A DNA stretch of 64,000 nt from the NCBI GenBank assembly GCA_022843175.1, contig JALHOE010000022.1, positions 1 to 64,000 of the forward strand, given 5' to 3'. The DNA is from Deltaproteobacteria bacterium (GTDB taxonomy: Bacteria > Myxococcota_A > Polyangia > Polyangiales > JADJMO01). Position numbers and translations under genes: made by a program. Under the pieces are notes generated by a model, which did no database searches, was not told the DNA's origin, and worked only from the letters and a program-made list of their open reading frames with translations. Shown one piece after another: positions 24,588 to 34,344 of the stretch. Within the stretch, counting starts at the first letter, position 1. Each line of letters opens with the position of its first letter.

Positions 24588-25064
24588 TCACAACCACGGA
24601 ACCAGGACGCGCTTCCGGTACGCGTCGTACGCGCGCCCGAACTGCGCGGTGAGCTCGCGCTCCTCGTTCGGCGAGAAGCGGCGCGACCAGGCATAGAGCG
24701 CGATGCCGATCGCGAAGCCGACCCACGAGCCGAGGGCGAGGCCGAGCCCCGGCACGACGAGCAACGCCACCGACGTGTAGAGGGGATGGCGCATGATCGC
24801 GAAGGGGCCGTTGGTGATGAGCCTTCCCTTCGGGACGTGGACGAGCACCTGCACGGCCGAGGCGATCCAGAGGGGAACGCCGATGGCGAGGAAGCAGGCT
24901 CCGAGAATCGGCCCCCACGATCCGACCCGGAAGACCGAGGGCCAGAGCATGTTCGCCGCGAGGCCCGCGATCGCCGCGGGGAGGGTGCGCACCATGATGC
25001 GATCGCCCTCACCGACGAGGGCCTTGAGCGTCGTAGCGAAGGGCGGACGCAGGACGGAGGCCAT
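24588..25064 (-). CDS. Isoprenylcysteine carboxyl methyltransferase-like membrane protein
   Basis: 158 residues from ATG 25064. Three to four hydrophobic helices, then the family signature KGRLITNGPFAIMRHPLYTS, and the C-terminal NEERELTAQFGRAYDAYRKRV. Family members methylate small or isoprenyl substrates using SAM at the inner membrane, but the bacterial substrates are mostly unknown. It stands alone with 110 bp downstream of the TSP3 protein gene. Confidence 0.85.
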   Translation of the reverse strand: MASVLRPPFATTLKALVGEGDRIMVRTLPAAIAGLAANMLWPSVFRVGSWGPILGACFLAIGVPLWIASAVQVLVHVPKGRLITNGPFAIMRHPLYTSVALLVVPGLGLALGSWVGFAIGIALYAWSRRFSPNEERELTAQFGRAYDAYRKRVLVPWL

Positions 25065-25174
25065 GCGCGTGGAGCGTGCATCGCGCGTTCCCAGCAAGAC
25101 CCGCGCATTCCGCGCTCCCCAACGCGCAGGGCGCGCGCTGGGCTCGCATCGGTTGCGCCGACGACGCGCTGAGC

Positions 25175-27109
25175 TTACCGGCGGCGGCGGCGCAGGAGCA
25201 TCGGAAGCAGCGCGAGGCCGACGAGCGCGAAGCTCGCGCCGCCGCGCTTGGCGGGGACGTCGCACGAGCAGCCGCCGCCCTCGACGGTGGCGACCTCGGG
25301 CAAGGCGGAGGCGTCTGCGCCGGTGTCGTCGACGGTCGAGTCGACGACCGAGCTGTCGGCCGTCGCGCCCGTGTCGTCGACGGAGGTGTCGGTCAGGACG
25401 GTGGTGTCCGCGACGGTGCCGTCGCCGATCGCCGTGTCCGCGACGGTGCCGTCGCCCATCGCGGTGTCACCGATCGCGGTGTCACCGATCGCGGTGTCGG
25501 CCGCCCCGTCGGGCGTCGCGTCGACGCCGCCGTCGGCCGCCGAGATGCAGACGCCGCGCGTGACGTCGCAGAGCGGCGCGGCGGCCGTGCAGTTGAGGCT
25601 CGGCGAGACGCTCGGGAGCGCTGCGTTGCGCCACGTGGCCTTCTCGGCGGTGTCGGGGGCGCAGTCGTTGTCGCTGTCGAGATCGAGCGCGTCGATCGTG
25701 CCGTCGAGATCGGTGTCGATCTTCGCGTAGGGCCCGGTGGTGGAGCCGGTGGGCGAGAGCTCGATGTTGTCGTTGATGCCGTCGCCGTCGCTGTCGGCCT
25801 TGGTCGGGTCGGTGCCGAGCGAGGTCTCGATCGCGTCGGGGACGCCGTCCATGTCGGTGTCCATCGGCGCGGAGCAGGTGCCGACCGCGGAGGTGGTGGA
25901 GCTGCAGACCGAGCCCGCCGGACAGCCGTTGCCGCCGGTGCCGCGACAGCCGCTGACGCACGCCGCGGCGTTGCACACGACGCCGGAGGTGGCGGAGCCG
26001 CACTCGGCGTCGGTGGTGCACCCGGCGACGCACGTGCCGCTCGCGACGTTGCACACCGGCGTGGCCGCGGGACAGTTGGCGCTCGGGAGCGCGCTCGGCT
26101 TGGTGGCGTCGCGCCAGGTGGCCTTCTCGGCGGTGTCGAGCAGGCAGTCGTTGTCGCTGTCGAGATCGAGCGCGTCGATCGTGGTGTCGCCGTCGGAGTT
26201 GATCGCGCCGTAGGGGCCGGTGGTGGAGCCGGTGGGCGAGAGCTCGATGTTGTCGTTGATGCCGTCGCCGTCGCTGTCGACCTTGGTCGGGTCGGTCCCG
26301 AGCGCGGTCTCGGTCGCGTCGGAGACGCCGTCGCCGTCGCGATCGGCCGAGCAGCCGGTGGGGCCGCAGGTGATCGGATCGCTGAGGATGTCCGACCACA
26401 GCGTGGAGCCCTTGGCGAGCGGATCGGCGTTGAGCCGCTGCGCGTTGTTCGAGCTGCCGCACGCGAAGCGCAGCGTGGACGTGGACGGGATGCCGGGCGC
26501 CTGCGGGACCGTGACCGGCGGCGCGCGCATGGTGCTGAGCGGGATCGCGAACTCGAGGAACCAGTCCTGATCGCCGCCGAGGCTCGAGTCGGCCATGATC
26601 GCGCGCGCGTAGCCGGCGGGCTGAGCCGCGGGGAAGGTGGCGACGGTGACCTCGGCGATGTCGCTCGATGAGGCGGCCACCGGCGTGGGGTTGTAGTCGT
26701 ACTCGACCTGATCGGGGTTGCCGTCGGGGCCCATGTTGGTGATCCCGTTGACCATCGCGATGAACTCGATGGTCGCGGCGTTCTTGTCGCTGTCGATCGC
26801 GCAGCCCCAGCCGAACGGCGAGAACGTGCCGTCGGCCTTGAGCGGCGACCTGTCGAGCCGGAGGCGGAAGTAGAAGTTCGTCGCGTCCTGATAGATGTAC
26901 GCCGAGGGGTGGGTCGCGTCGCCGACGATGTCGCGCTCGTTGACGCCGTCGCCGAGGACGTCGAAGTACGGCGCGCCGCCCTGGGTGAGCGGGATCCACG
27001 CCGTTGCGGCGGGGAAGGTGATCGCCCGGGCCGCCTTGGGCGCGGCGAGGAGGGAGAGCGCGATTGCCGCGCCGGCGAGGAGACGTGAACCGAATCGCGA
27101 CTTGATCAT
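25175..27109 (-). CDS. Surface protein with TSP3-like repeats and MYXO-CTERM-like tail
   Basis: 644 residues from ATG 27109. Signal peptide (LLAGAAIALSLLAAPKAARA), then a globular 200-residue domain, then calcium-binding type repeats (DRDGDGVSDATETALGTDP and DSDGDGINDNIELSPTG, two rounds) with Cys-rich inserts (AGCTTDAECGSATSGVVC). A Asp/Thr-rich linker (DTAIGDTAIGDTAMG) leads to GGGCSCDVPAKRG, a hydrophobic helix and RRRRR, like MYXO-CTERM sorting tails. It is presumably anchored on the cell surface. Its ATG overlaps the OmpA gene's stop (TGATG), so the two are coupled. Confidence 0.85.
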   Translation of the reverse strand: MIKSRFGSRLLAGAAIALSLLAAPKAARAITFPAATAWIPLTQGGAPYFDVLGDGVNERDIVGDATHPSAYIYQDATNFYFRLRLDRSPLKADGTFSPFGWGCAIDSDKNAATIEFIAMVNGITNMGPDGNPDQVEYDYNPTPVAASSSDIAEVTVATFPAAQPAGYARAIMADSSLGGDQDWFLEFAIPLSTMRAPPVTVPQAPGIPSTSTLRFACGSSNNAQRLNADPLAKGSTLWSDILSDPITCGPTGCSADRDGDGVSDATETALGTDPTKVDSDGDGINDNIELSPTGSTTGPYGAINSDGDTTIDALDLDSDNDCLLDTAEKATWRDATKPSALPSANCPAATPVCNVASGTCVAGCTTDAECGSATSGVVCNAAACVSGCRGTGGNGCPAGSVCSSTTSAVGTCSAPMDTDMDGVPDAIETSLGTDPTKADSDGDGINDNIELSPTGSTTGPYAKIDTDLDGTIDALDLDSDNDCAPDTAEKATWRNAALPSVSPSLNCTAAAPLCDVTRGVCISAADGGVDATPDGAADTAIGDTAIGDTAMGDGTVADTAIGDGTVADTTVLTDTSVDDTGATADSSVVDSTVDDTGADASALPEVATVEGGGCSCDVPAKRGGASFALVGLALLPMLLRRRRR

Positions 27110-28866
27110 CACTTCTTCTCCTCGGTCTTGATCTTGTTCGTGGTGCCGCCCTTGTCGTCGACGATGTGGAACTCGACGCGGCGGTTGTTCTGGCGTCCGG
27201 CCTCGGTGTCGTTGCTGTCGATCGGCTTCTCGTCGCCGAACCCCGCGCTCTCGAAGCGCTTGGCGTCGAGCCCGCCCTTCTTCACGAGCCAGGTGACGAC
27301 CGACGCCGCGCGACGCTTGCTGAGGTCCTTGTTGTGGGCCTTGCCGCCCTTGTTGTCGGTGTGGCCCTCGACGCGGATCTTCTTGAGCTCGGGGTGGTCC
27401 TTGAGGATCTTCGCCACGTTGGTGAGCAGCTCGTCGCTCTCCTTGAGGATGTCGGCGGAGTTGGTCTTGAACTTCACCTGCTCGAGGATCTTGATCTGCT
27501 CGCCGACGATCGCGACCGCGGGGCAGCCGTTCTTCTTCGGGTCGGCGTTCTTCGGGCCGGCCGCGTCGGGGCAGGCGTCGTCGGCGTCGAGCACCGAGTC
27601 GCCGTCGCGGTCGGGCGGGCAGCCGTTCTTCTTCGGATCCTCGCTGGCGACGCCGGCGACGTCGGGGCACGCGTCCTTGTCGTCGACGATGCCGTCGCCG
27701 TCCTTGTCGGGCGGGCAGCCGTTCTTCTTCGGATCCTCGTTGGCGACGCCGGCGACGTCGGGGCACGCGTCCTTGTCGTCGACGATGCCGTCGCCGTCCT
27801 TGTCGGACGGGCAGCCGTTCTTCTTCGGATCGTCGCTGGCGACGCCGGCCACGGTCGGGCACGCGTCCTTGTCGTCGACGATGCCGTCGCCGTCGGAGTC
27901 CTTGGGCGGCGGGGGCGCCTCGACGGGCTCGACCTTCTTCGGCTCCTCGAACGCTGGCGCCCACTCGAGCGAGAGCAGCGCGCGCACGACCGGCGAACCG
28001 AAGCCGCGCGTGAGGCCGGGACCGGCGCCCGCGCCGATGCGGAAATCGCCGGCGGTGTAGTGCAGACCGAACAGCACCTCGAGCGGCGTGGCCCGGCGCT
28101 CGAACGCCTGGCCCTCGACGACGACCGTGGAGCCGTAGAGCTCGGGCCCGATGAGCAGCTTACGCTCGAGCGCGCGCACGCCCGCCGACGCGCCGAACGT
28201 GAGCTCGGTGCCGACGTGGGAGCCGGCGAACGGCTCGCTCAGCGCGCGGTACACGACGCCGATGCGCGCGGCGTACGCGAACGCGCCGATGTCGCCCGCG
28301 GCCTGCAGGCGCGGCGTGACGCGGACCTTGCCGTCGCCCATGTACTGCTCGCGGCTGCCGGTCGGGAGGAACACCTGCGCGCCGAGAGCGAGCGTGAACG
28401 CTTCGCCGTAGCGACCGAGGAGGCGCACGTCCGCGGCGAGGCGCAGATCGCCGACCGCGGCCTTGTCGGCCGGCTTGAACGACACCGGCGCGCTCGTCTC
28501 GTCCAAGCGCACCGTGGCCGCTTCGCCCGCCTGATACGCGGCGACCGGGAGGTTGAACGCGAGGCGCAGCCGATCGGCGACGACCACCGACGCGCCGGGA
28601 TGGAGCACGAGCTGATGACGAACGAGCGGCGTGAGCCCCGAGCCATCGGCGCGGTAAGTGACGAGCGGCTTGTAGCCCCAGGAGCCGACCACGCCGACCG
28701 CCGGGCGGAACGAGCCGCGCAGATCGAGCGTGTCCTGCGCGAACCACTCGCTGCCACGCTCGGACGGCTCGAACCGATCGAGCGCGAAGCCACTATTCTG
28801 GGCTGTCGCGGTGTTGGACGAGAGGAGGAGACCGACGGCGAGGGAACCAAGCAGGAAGCGTCGCAT
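27109..28866 (-). CDS. OmpA-family protein with TSP3-like repeats
   Basis: 585 residues. Signal peptide (MRRFLLGSLAVGLLLSSNTATA), an N-terminal beta-barrel-like region of about 290 residues, a Pro-rich linker, four TSP3-like repeats (DGDGIVDDKDACPDVAG(V/A)), then a C-terminal OmpA domain with the peptidoglycan-binding pattern FKTNSADILKES ... RVEGHTDNKG ... LSKRRAASVVTWLV. It would tether the outer membrane to peptidoglycan. It is the first gene of a two-gene operon with the MYXO-CTERM-like protein. Confidence 0.92.
   Translation of the reverse strand: MRRFLLGSLAVGLLLSSNTATAQNSGFALDRFEPSERGSEWFAQDTLDLRGSFRPAVGVVGSWGYKPLVTYRADGSGLTPLVRHQLVLHPGASVVVADRLRLAFNLPVAAYQAGEAATVRLDETSAPVSFKPADKAAVGDLRLAADVRLLGRYGEAFTLALGAQVFLPTGSREQYMGDGKVRVTPRLQAAGDIGAFAYAARIGVVYRALSEPFAGSHVGTELTFGASAGVRALERKLLIGPELYGSTVVVEGQAFERRATPLEVLFGLHYTAGDFRIGAGAGPGLTRGFGSPVVRALLSLEWAPAFEEPKKVEPVEAPPPPKDSDGDGIVDDKDACPTVAGVASDDPKKNGCPSDKDGDGIVDDKDACPDVAGVANEDPKKNGCPPDKDGDGIVDDKDACPDVAGVASEDPKKNGCPPDRDGDSVLDADDACPDAAGPKNADPKKNGCPAVAIVGEQIKILEQVKFKTNSADILKESDELLTNVAKILKDHPELKKIRVEGHTDNKGGKAHNKDLSKRRAASVVTWLVKKGGLDAKRFESAGFGDEKPIDSNDTEAGRQNNRRVEFHIVDDKGGTTNKIKTEEKK
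27560..27915 (-). repeat. TSP3 coding repeats in OmpA-family gene
   Basis: Four near-identical units of about 81 bases, each encoding a DGDGIVDDKDACP block followed by DPKKNGCP. The nucleotide identity is high, so recent duplication or gene conversion is likely. Confidence 0.75.
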
Positions 28867-28938
28867 TGATGCGCAGCAAGCTTGCAGCGCGTGTTTGTAG
28901 ACGCAAGTCAGATCTTCCCCGCCGCAAAAGATGCATCG

Positions 28939-30186
28939 CTACGAGGCTCGTGCCGCCCTCCGTATCAACGCGCGATAGATCGCGTCCCGCAGCGGCTTCT
29001 CCCGCGGATCGTTGATCAGGTGGTAGCCGAGCTTGTTCATCACGTACGCGTATCCGAGCCGAGCGTCCGGATCTGCGAACGCGAACGAGCCGCCTGCGCC
29101 GGGTGCGCCGAGCGCGCGCTCGCTCGAGCCGAAGTCGAGGTCGGGCCCCGGGCGGAGGAAGCCGAGGGAGAAGTGGCTCGGCACCCCGAGCACGACGTCG
29201 TCGGTGACACGGCCAACGGGCTCGGTGAGCCGCGCGAACGTCTCCTTGGTGATGCCGAGCTCGGCGCCGCCCTCGGCGAGCGCCGAGTAGGCCCTCGCCA
29301 TCCCGCGCGCGGTGCCGATTCCGCTGCCCGCGGGCAGCTCGACCTCGCGCGTCGCGCGGTCGTTGAACTTCTGCCCCGACGGGATCATCAACGACCTCCG
29401 CAGCATCGACCACGGCCAGAGGATCTTCTTGATCACGTCGGGCGGCGTGTTGCGCAGCGCCGCGAGCGCGCCCGCGGGCGAGAGCGGCACCTGCTTCGCG
29501 ATGCGCTCGTCGGGGATCTCGTGGGGGAGCACGATGTGGAAGTCGACGTTCAGTGGGACGGCGACCTCGTCGTGGAAGAACTGGGCGATCGTGCGGTGCG
29601 CGGGGTCGACCCGACGCATGATCTCCTGCATGTACATCCCGATCGTGATCGCGTGATACCCGTGGCGCGTCCCCGGCTCCCACGAGGGCTTCTGTCGCGC
29701 GAGCACGCGCGCGACGTCGTCGAGATCGCTCATCCGCGCGATCGGCAGGTCCTCGTCGAGCAACACCAGCCCGGCCTCGTGCGCGAGGATCTGCCGGACG
29801 GTGATCGACTGCTTTCCGTTCTGCGCGAACTCGGGCCAGTAGCGCGCGACGGGCGCCTCGTAGTCGAGCCACCCGCGGGCGTTGGCCATCGCGAGGGTCA
29901 TGGCCGAGAAGCCCTTGGTGCACGAGGCGACGTTGACCAGCGTGTCCTCGTTCCACGGCGCGTCGCGCTCGGGCGTGCGATGGCCGCCCCATAGGTCCAC
30001 GACCTTCTCGCCGCGGAAGTACGCCGCCACTGCCGCGCCGATCTCGCCGCGCTCGGTGAAGTTGCGCTCGAACTCGGCGCGGACCTCCTCGAACCCTGGC
30101 GCGACCGTGCCGCTGACCCGAGCGGGCGCAGCACCTGCGCGGGCGGAGCGCTTCCTTGCGTGGGTATCGATGGCTGTGCGTTGCAT
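28939..30186 (-). CDS. Beta-lactamase-family serine hydrolase
   Basis: 415 residues from ATG 30186. ASCTKG supplies the S-x-x-K motif and HGYHAITIG the Y-x-x motif of class C/EstB-type hydrolases, with a His/Gly-rich end (GAPGAGGSFAFADPD). No signal peptide is visible, so it is more likely an esterase or peptidase than an exported beta-lactamase. It is divergent from the broken alpha/beta hydrolase. Confidence 0.85.
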   Translation of the reverse strand: MQRTAIDTHARKRSARAGAAPARVSGTVAPGFEEVRAEFERNFTERGEIGAAVAAYFRGEKVVDLWGGHRTPERDAPWNEDTLVNVASCTKGFSAMTLAMANARGWLDYEAPVARYWPEFAQNGKQSITVRQILAHEAGLVLLDEDLPIARMSDLDDVARVLARQKPSWEPGTRHGYHAITIGMYMQEIMRRVDPAHRTIAQFFHDEVAVPLNVDFHIVLPHEIPDERIAKQVPLSPAGALAALRNTPPDVIKKILWPWSMLRRSLMIPSGQKFNDRATREVELPAGSGIGTARGMARAYSALAEGGAELGITKETFARLTEPVGRVTDDVVLGVPSHFSLGFLRPGPDLDFGSSERALGAPGAGGSFAFADPDARLGYAYVMNKLGYHLINDPREKPLRDAIYRALIRRAARAS

Positions 30187-30330
30187 GGGCCCCTCCCGGT
30201 TTGGGTGCCGTCGAGGAGCACGCATCATGCGTGCCCGGGGCAGCTCAACGCTCGATTCGAAAGAGGGACGCGAGCCTGTCGATCCACGCCGGCCTCGTTC
30301 GTCGTCCAGGAGAACCCGCGCGCGAGGCCC

Positions 30331-30557
30331 ATGCAAACCACGACCGAGACTCAACACCGCCGAAGCACCGTGAAATCCTCGAACTGGGTCACCTCCAGAG
30401 ACGGCACCGCCATCGCCTTCGAGCGGCTCGGCAGCGGGCCCGCGCTCATCCTCGTGGATGGGGCGCTGTGCAGTCGCGCCTTCGGCCCCATGTCCAAGCT
30501 CGCTCGGCGTTCGTCGCGGGGCTCTCGTCGGGTGGGGCGCTCGCGCTCGTGAGTTGA
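30331..30557 (+). pseudogene. Alpha/beta hydrolase with internal deletion
   Basis: The first 50 codons (WVTSRDGTAIAFERLGSGPA, then LILVDGALCSRAFGPMSKLA) are a normal hydrolase N-terminus. About 200 bases downstream another frame gives AFVAGLSSGGALALVS, the nucleophile elbow (G-x-S-x-G). The middle is missing and the frames differ, so the gene is a deletion derivative and no longer functional. Confidence 0.7.
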
Positions 30558-30573
30558 GCGCTCGACGAGGCGA

Positions 30574-31521
30574 TCAACGTCCGCTGCGCGCGAAGGCTCG
30601 ACTCACTGCGTCTCGGACGGTGGAGGCCAGCGACGCGAAGGGATCGCTGCCGCGGTCGACCCGCGCCGGTGAGCCTCGCTTCTTCGCCTTGCTCGGCTTG
30701 CTCGCCGTTGGCGTTTTGGCCGGGCGCGTCTTCGGCGCCGCGCGCACCACCGACTGCGGAGGCGGCGTCGGCTCGGCGTCGATGGCGATCCCGAAGATCG
30801 TCTCGAGCGAGTCGCCATCGAGGAGCTTCGCGCCGACCGGCGTCGAGGTGGCGTCGGCGACCGCCGCGGCGGCGGCCTGCGCTACGAGCGCGTGATGGTC
30901 GCGGCCGCGAAGCACGAAGAGGAGCTCCGGCCTCGTGTCGAGCCGTGCGCCGACGCCGTAGAGCGTCGCCGCGACGTGCTTGCACATCGAGGCGTAGTCG
31001 GGGCAGCTGCACGCGAAGCTGATCTCGCGCGGCGCGGGGAACATTCCGTTGGCGCGATCGGCGATCACGCGAAGGACCGAAGGGGGGAGAGCCCCCGAGA
31101 GCAACGCGTCGAGCGAGGTGACGTCGCCGCGGGACGCCTCGACGAGCGCGTTCCACCGCGAGACACCGAGCGGCTTGATCGCGATCGAGACCTCGTAGAG
31201 CGACGAGCCCTGCACCTTGGCGACTACGCGCCCCTCGGAGATGGCGAGGTGGAGCACCGCGCCGCTGCGCACGTAGCTTCGCCCGCGGGGGAGGCGGTTC
31301 GAGAAGTCGCAGTACGACTCGAGGTTCTTGCACCACGACTTGCCCCAGAAGGCGTGGGCGATCGCGCCCTTGAGGCTCGGCACCGGGTCGAGCTCCTCGC
31401 CGAGCGCGCGGAGCCGCTGCCCGGCTCGGGTCGCTCGCGCGCGTTGCTCGGCGGCGGTGGGCTGCGTGAAGAATCGGTCTCGAGCAGCAGCGGACCTACG
31501 ACGCGACCAGATCCAAATCAT
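30574..31521 (-). CDS. SWIM zinc-finger protein
   Basis: 315 residues from ATG 31521, which overlaps the stop of the SNF2 gene (ATGA). The SWIM motif is ISFACSCPDYASMCKHV (C-x-C ... C-x-H), followed by ATLYGVGARLDTRPELLF. The basic, Pro/Ala/Lys-rich C-terminal tail (TRPAKTPTASKPSKAKKRG) is probably disordered. SWIM proteins with SNF2 partners are common bacterial pairs thought to act on DNA. It is coupled to the SNF2 gene. Confidence 0.88.
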   Translation of the reverse strand: MIWIWSRRRSAAARDRFFTQPTAAEQRARATRAGQRLRALGEELDPVPSLKGAIAHAFWGKSWCKNLESYCDFSNRLPRGRSYVRSGAVLHLAISEGRVVAKVQGSSLYEVSIAIKPLGVSRWNALVEASRGDVTSLDALLSGALPPSVLRVIADRANGMFPAPREISFACSCPDYASMCKHVAATLYGVGARLDTRPELLFVLRGRDHHALVAQAAAAAVADATSTPVGAKLLDGDSLETIFGIAIDAEPTPPPQSVVRAAPKTRPAKTPTASKPSKAKKRGSPARVDRGSDPFASLASTVRDAVSRAFARSGR

Positions 31522-34160
31522 GTGGTCGCATCTTCCATGAGCGCCGATCCGATGTCGAGCGCGACGACCCGCATGAGCTCTTCGCGCGAGAGCGCCGCGA
31601 GGTCGAGCTCCTCTCCGCCGGCGAGCACCGCGTTCGCCGTCGAGCGCTTGTCGCGGAGCATCGCGTCGATGCGCTCCTCGATCGTGCCGCGGCACACCAT
31701 CTTGTGAACAAGCACGTTGCGCTTCTGCCCGATGCGATAGGCCCGGTCGGTCGCCTGGTCCTCGACGGCCGGGTTCCACCAGCGATCGAAATGAATCACG
31801 TGCGTTGCGGCGGTGAGGTTGAGACCGGCGCCGCCGGCCTTGAGCGAGAGGACGAAGAACGGCGCCCCGCCGTCTCGCTGGAACTCGTCGACGAGCGCCA
31901 TTCGCTTCTTCGGCGCCGTCTCTCCGTGGAGCGCCACGCCGGGCCGCCCGAAGACCGACGCGAGCTGAAGGGCGAGCGGCTCGACCATCGTCTTGAATTG
32001 CGAGAAGACCAGCACCTTCTCCTGCCGCGCGGCGATCTCCTCGCATAGCTCGGTGAGGCGGAGCATCTTGCCGCTCTTGCGGGCGCCGAAGTCCCCATCG
32101 CCGAGCCACTGCGACGGGTGGTTGCAGATCTGCTTGAGGCGCAGGAGATAGGAGAGGATGAGCCCGCGCCGCTCGAACGCCGACTTGCCCCGGGACTCGT
32201 CGAGCGCGCGCGCGAGCGACTGAACCGAGTCCTGATAGAGCGCGGCTTGGAGCTTGGTGAGGCCCGTCTCGACGCGCAGCTCGGTCTTGTCGGGGAGGTC
32301 GTCGACGATGCGCTTGTCGCTCTTCAACCGGCGGAGGAGGTAAGGCTGCAAGAGCGCGCGGAGCGGCGCGAAACCCCGCCGATCGCTCTCGAGCTTCTTC
32401 GCCAGCGTCGAAAATGCTTTCGCGCTCCCGAGCAGGCCCGGCGCGGCGAAATCGAAGATGGACCACAGGTCGCCGAGCCGGTTCTCGACCGGGGTCCCCG
32501 TGAGCGCGAAGCGCGCGCGGCTCTTCAGCTTCTTCGCCGCGCGCGTCTGTTGGGCGCTCGGGTTCTTGATGGCCTGCGCCTCGTCGAGCGTCACCGTGTG
32601 GAAGTCACACTCCGCGAGCCACTCCTCGCGGGGGAGCATCGCGTAGGTGACGATCGCCACGTCGTGATCGTCGAGGGCGCCGCGCTCGGTCCGTCCGTCG
32701 ATCGCGAGCACCCGCAGCGAGGGCGCGAAGCGGGCGAGCTCGCGCTGCCAGTTGCCGACGAGCGACGCGGGGACCACGAGCAGGTGCGGTCCGCGTTCGA
32801 GGAGGGTGAGCAGCGCGATGAGCTGCAGCGTCTTGCCGAGCCCCATGTCGTCGGCGAGACAGCCGCCGAGCCCGAGCGATGCGAGGAGGTACAGCCAGCG
32901 AACGCCGGATTGCTGGTAGCCCCGCAGCGTCGCGCGAACACGCGCAGCGGGCGCGACACCCATCGTCGGATCGCGCAAACGAGCGAGCACGTCGTCGAGC
33001 CATGGGCCCGCCGTGACCACGCTCCAGCCTGCGGCGCTGTCCTCGTCGATCGACGCGAGCGGACCCTCGGACGCTCCCGCGAGGAGACGCATCGCCTCCG
33101 CGAACGTCATCCCGCCCTTCTTCACCGCGCGCTCGGCGGTCTTCCAGTGCGCGAGCACCTCGTTCAAGCGGTCGCGATCGACCTCGATCCACTTGCCGCG
33201 GAGCATCACCAGCGTTGCCGACGCCGCGAGCAACGATGTGCGCTCTTCGTTGGTAAGCGGGGTGCCGTCGAGTGTCAGCACCGCGGAGACGTCGAGAATC
33301 GCGTCGGTGCCGAGCGTGGTCGCGGGCTTGCTCCCGATTGTCACCGATAGCTGCGGTCGCGCGGGGCGCGCCGGGTTCCACCAATTCGGAACCCGCACGA
33401 CGACGCCCGCGGCCTCGAGCGCGGGGAGCTCGCGAAGGAACTGATGCGCCTGCTCTGCGGTCCATGCGAGCGGGTGAAAGAGCGTCCGATCGGCGAGCAG
33501 TGTGCGCGCGAGCGGACTCTCCGCGGCGGCGCGACGCACCGGCCCGAGCAGCGCCTCGAGCACCGCGTGATCCCGGGCCGCGGCGTATTCACGGAGCGCC
33601 TCGCCCAGCGGGCGGTGCCGTACGCGCGCGGTCTCGCCGCTCTCGGCGGAGATGCCGGACGCATAGGTCGCGAGGAACGCGAAGGGATGCTCGGGGTCCC
33701 GCTTGTTCTCCGCGAGGTGGAAGCACACGCGCCCGACGACCGAGAGGTGTGGCGCCGTGCGCGCGAGGAACGCCTCCAGCGTCGTGCCGTGCGTGGCCGC
33801 GCGGAGCGCTCGTTCCGTGTGCTTGACGAGCGCGAGGAGCGCGTCGCCGCTCGCGTACTCCGCGCCGGGCATCGGCGGCACGCGCGCCGACAACGCGTCG
33901 ATCGCCGCGCAGTCGTGAACGAGCGGATCGCCGCGATCCCACGCCGCGGGATGCGCCCGCGCGACGTCGACGACGACGCGGCCGACTGCGCGCGCGAACG
34001 ACACCGACGGCTCGTGCACGTCGTCGGCGAGCAGCGCGAGGTTCACGAGCGCGGCGCCATCGTCGCCGCGTTCGAGGGGTTCGAGCGAGCGTCGGAGGGC
34101 GGCCGTACACGCCGTGTCGTCGTTGACGAGCAGGCGACCATGGGGCGAGAGCGCGAGCAC
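31518..34160 (-). CDS. SNF2-family helicase-like ATPase
   Basis: 880 residues, GTG start at 34160. The C-terminal half is a full SNF2 motor: LADDMGLGKTLQLI (Walker A), VTLDEAQAIKN (DEAQ), ALTGTPVENRLGDLWS, LVFSQFKTMVEPLA, SLKAGGAGLNLTAATHVIHFDRWWNPAVEDQATDRAYRIGQ. About 420 N-terminal residues are of unknown type. It is probably a dsDNA translocase working with the coupled SWIM protein. No restriction or methylase partner is visible. Confidence 0.92.
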   Translation of the reverse strand: MLALSPHGRLLVNDDTACTAALRRSLEPLERGDDGAALVNLALLADDVHEPSVSFARAVGRVVVDVARAHPAAWDRGDPLVHDCAAIDALSARVPPMPGAEYASGDALLALVKHTERALRAATHGTTLEAFLARTAPHLSVVGRVCFHLAENKRDPEHPFAFLATYASGISAESGETARVRHRPLGEALREYAAARDHAVLEALLGPVRRAAAESPLARTLLADRTLFHPLAWTAEQAHQFLRELPALEAAGVVVRVPNWWNPARPARPQLSVTIGSKPATTLGTDAILDVSAVLTLDGTPLTNEERTSLLAASATLVMLRGKWIEVDRDRLNEVLAHWKTAERAVKKGGMTFAEAMRLLAGASEGPLASIDEDSAAGWSVVTAGPWLDDVLARLRDPTMGVAPAARVRATLRGYQQSGVRWLYLLASLGLGGCLADDMGLGKTLQLIALLTLLERGPHLLVVPASLVGNWQRELARFAPSLRVLAIDGRTERGALDDHDVAIVTYAMLPREEWLAECDFHTVTLDEAQAIKNPSAQQTRAAKKLKSRARFALTGTPVENRLGDLWSIFDFAAPGLLGSAKAFSTLAKKLESDRRGFAPLRALLQPYLLRRLKSDKRIVDDLPDKTELRVETGLTKLQAALYQDSVQSLARALDESRGKSAFERRGLILSYLLRLKQICNHPSQWLGDGDFGARKSGKMLRLTELCEEIAARQEKVLVFSQFKTMVEPLALQLASVFGRPGVALHGETAPKKRMALVDEFQRDGGAPFFVLSLKAGGAGLNLTAATHVIHFDRWWNPAVEDQATDRAYRIGQKRNVLVHKMVCRGTIEERIDAMLRDKRSTANAVLAGGEELDLAALSREELMRVVALDIGSALMEDATT

Positions 34161-34344
34161 GAGCGGAGAGGCTCCGTACTGCGAGGTGCGCGCTGGCTCA
34201 AGAGACCTCCGTCAAGGAAGACGCGAGCCCACGCAATAAATGCGAGCGGTCGCTCGGTATTGTACGCGCGCCGCTGAATTTGCTGCGCAACGGCGATCGC
34301 GAAAGCGAGTGGAGCGGCGGGCGCGCGCGACCCATCTTCTCTTC

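Noticed and set aside
25076-26671. 531-residue plus-strand ORF
   Set aside because: Antisense to the TSP3/MYXO-CTERM-like gene, with Ala/Val/Arg repeats and no start support.
27560-27915. CRISPR-like regular repeats
   Set aside because: They encode TSP3-like Asp-rich units in frame within the OmpA-family gene.
27166-28869. 567-residue plus-strand ORF
   Set aside because: Antisense shadow of the OmpA-family gene; repetitive sequences mirror the TSP3 repeats.
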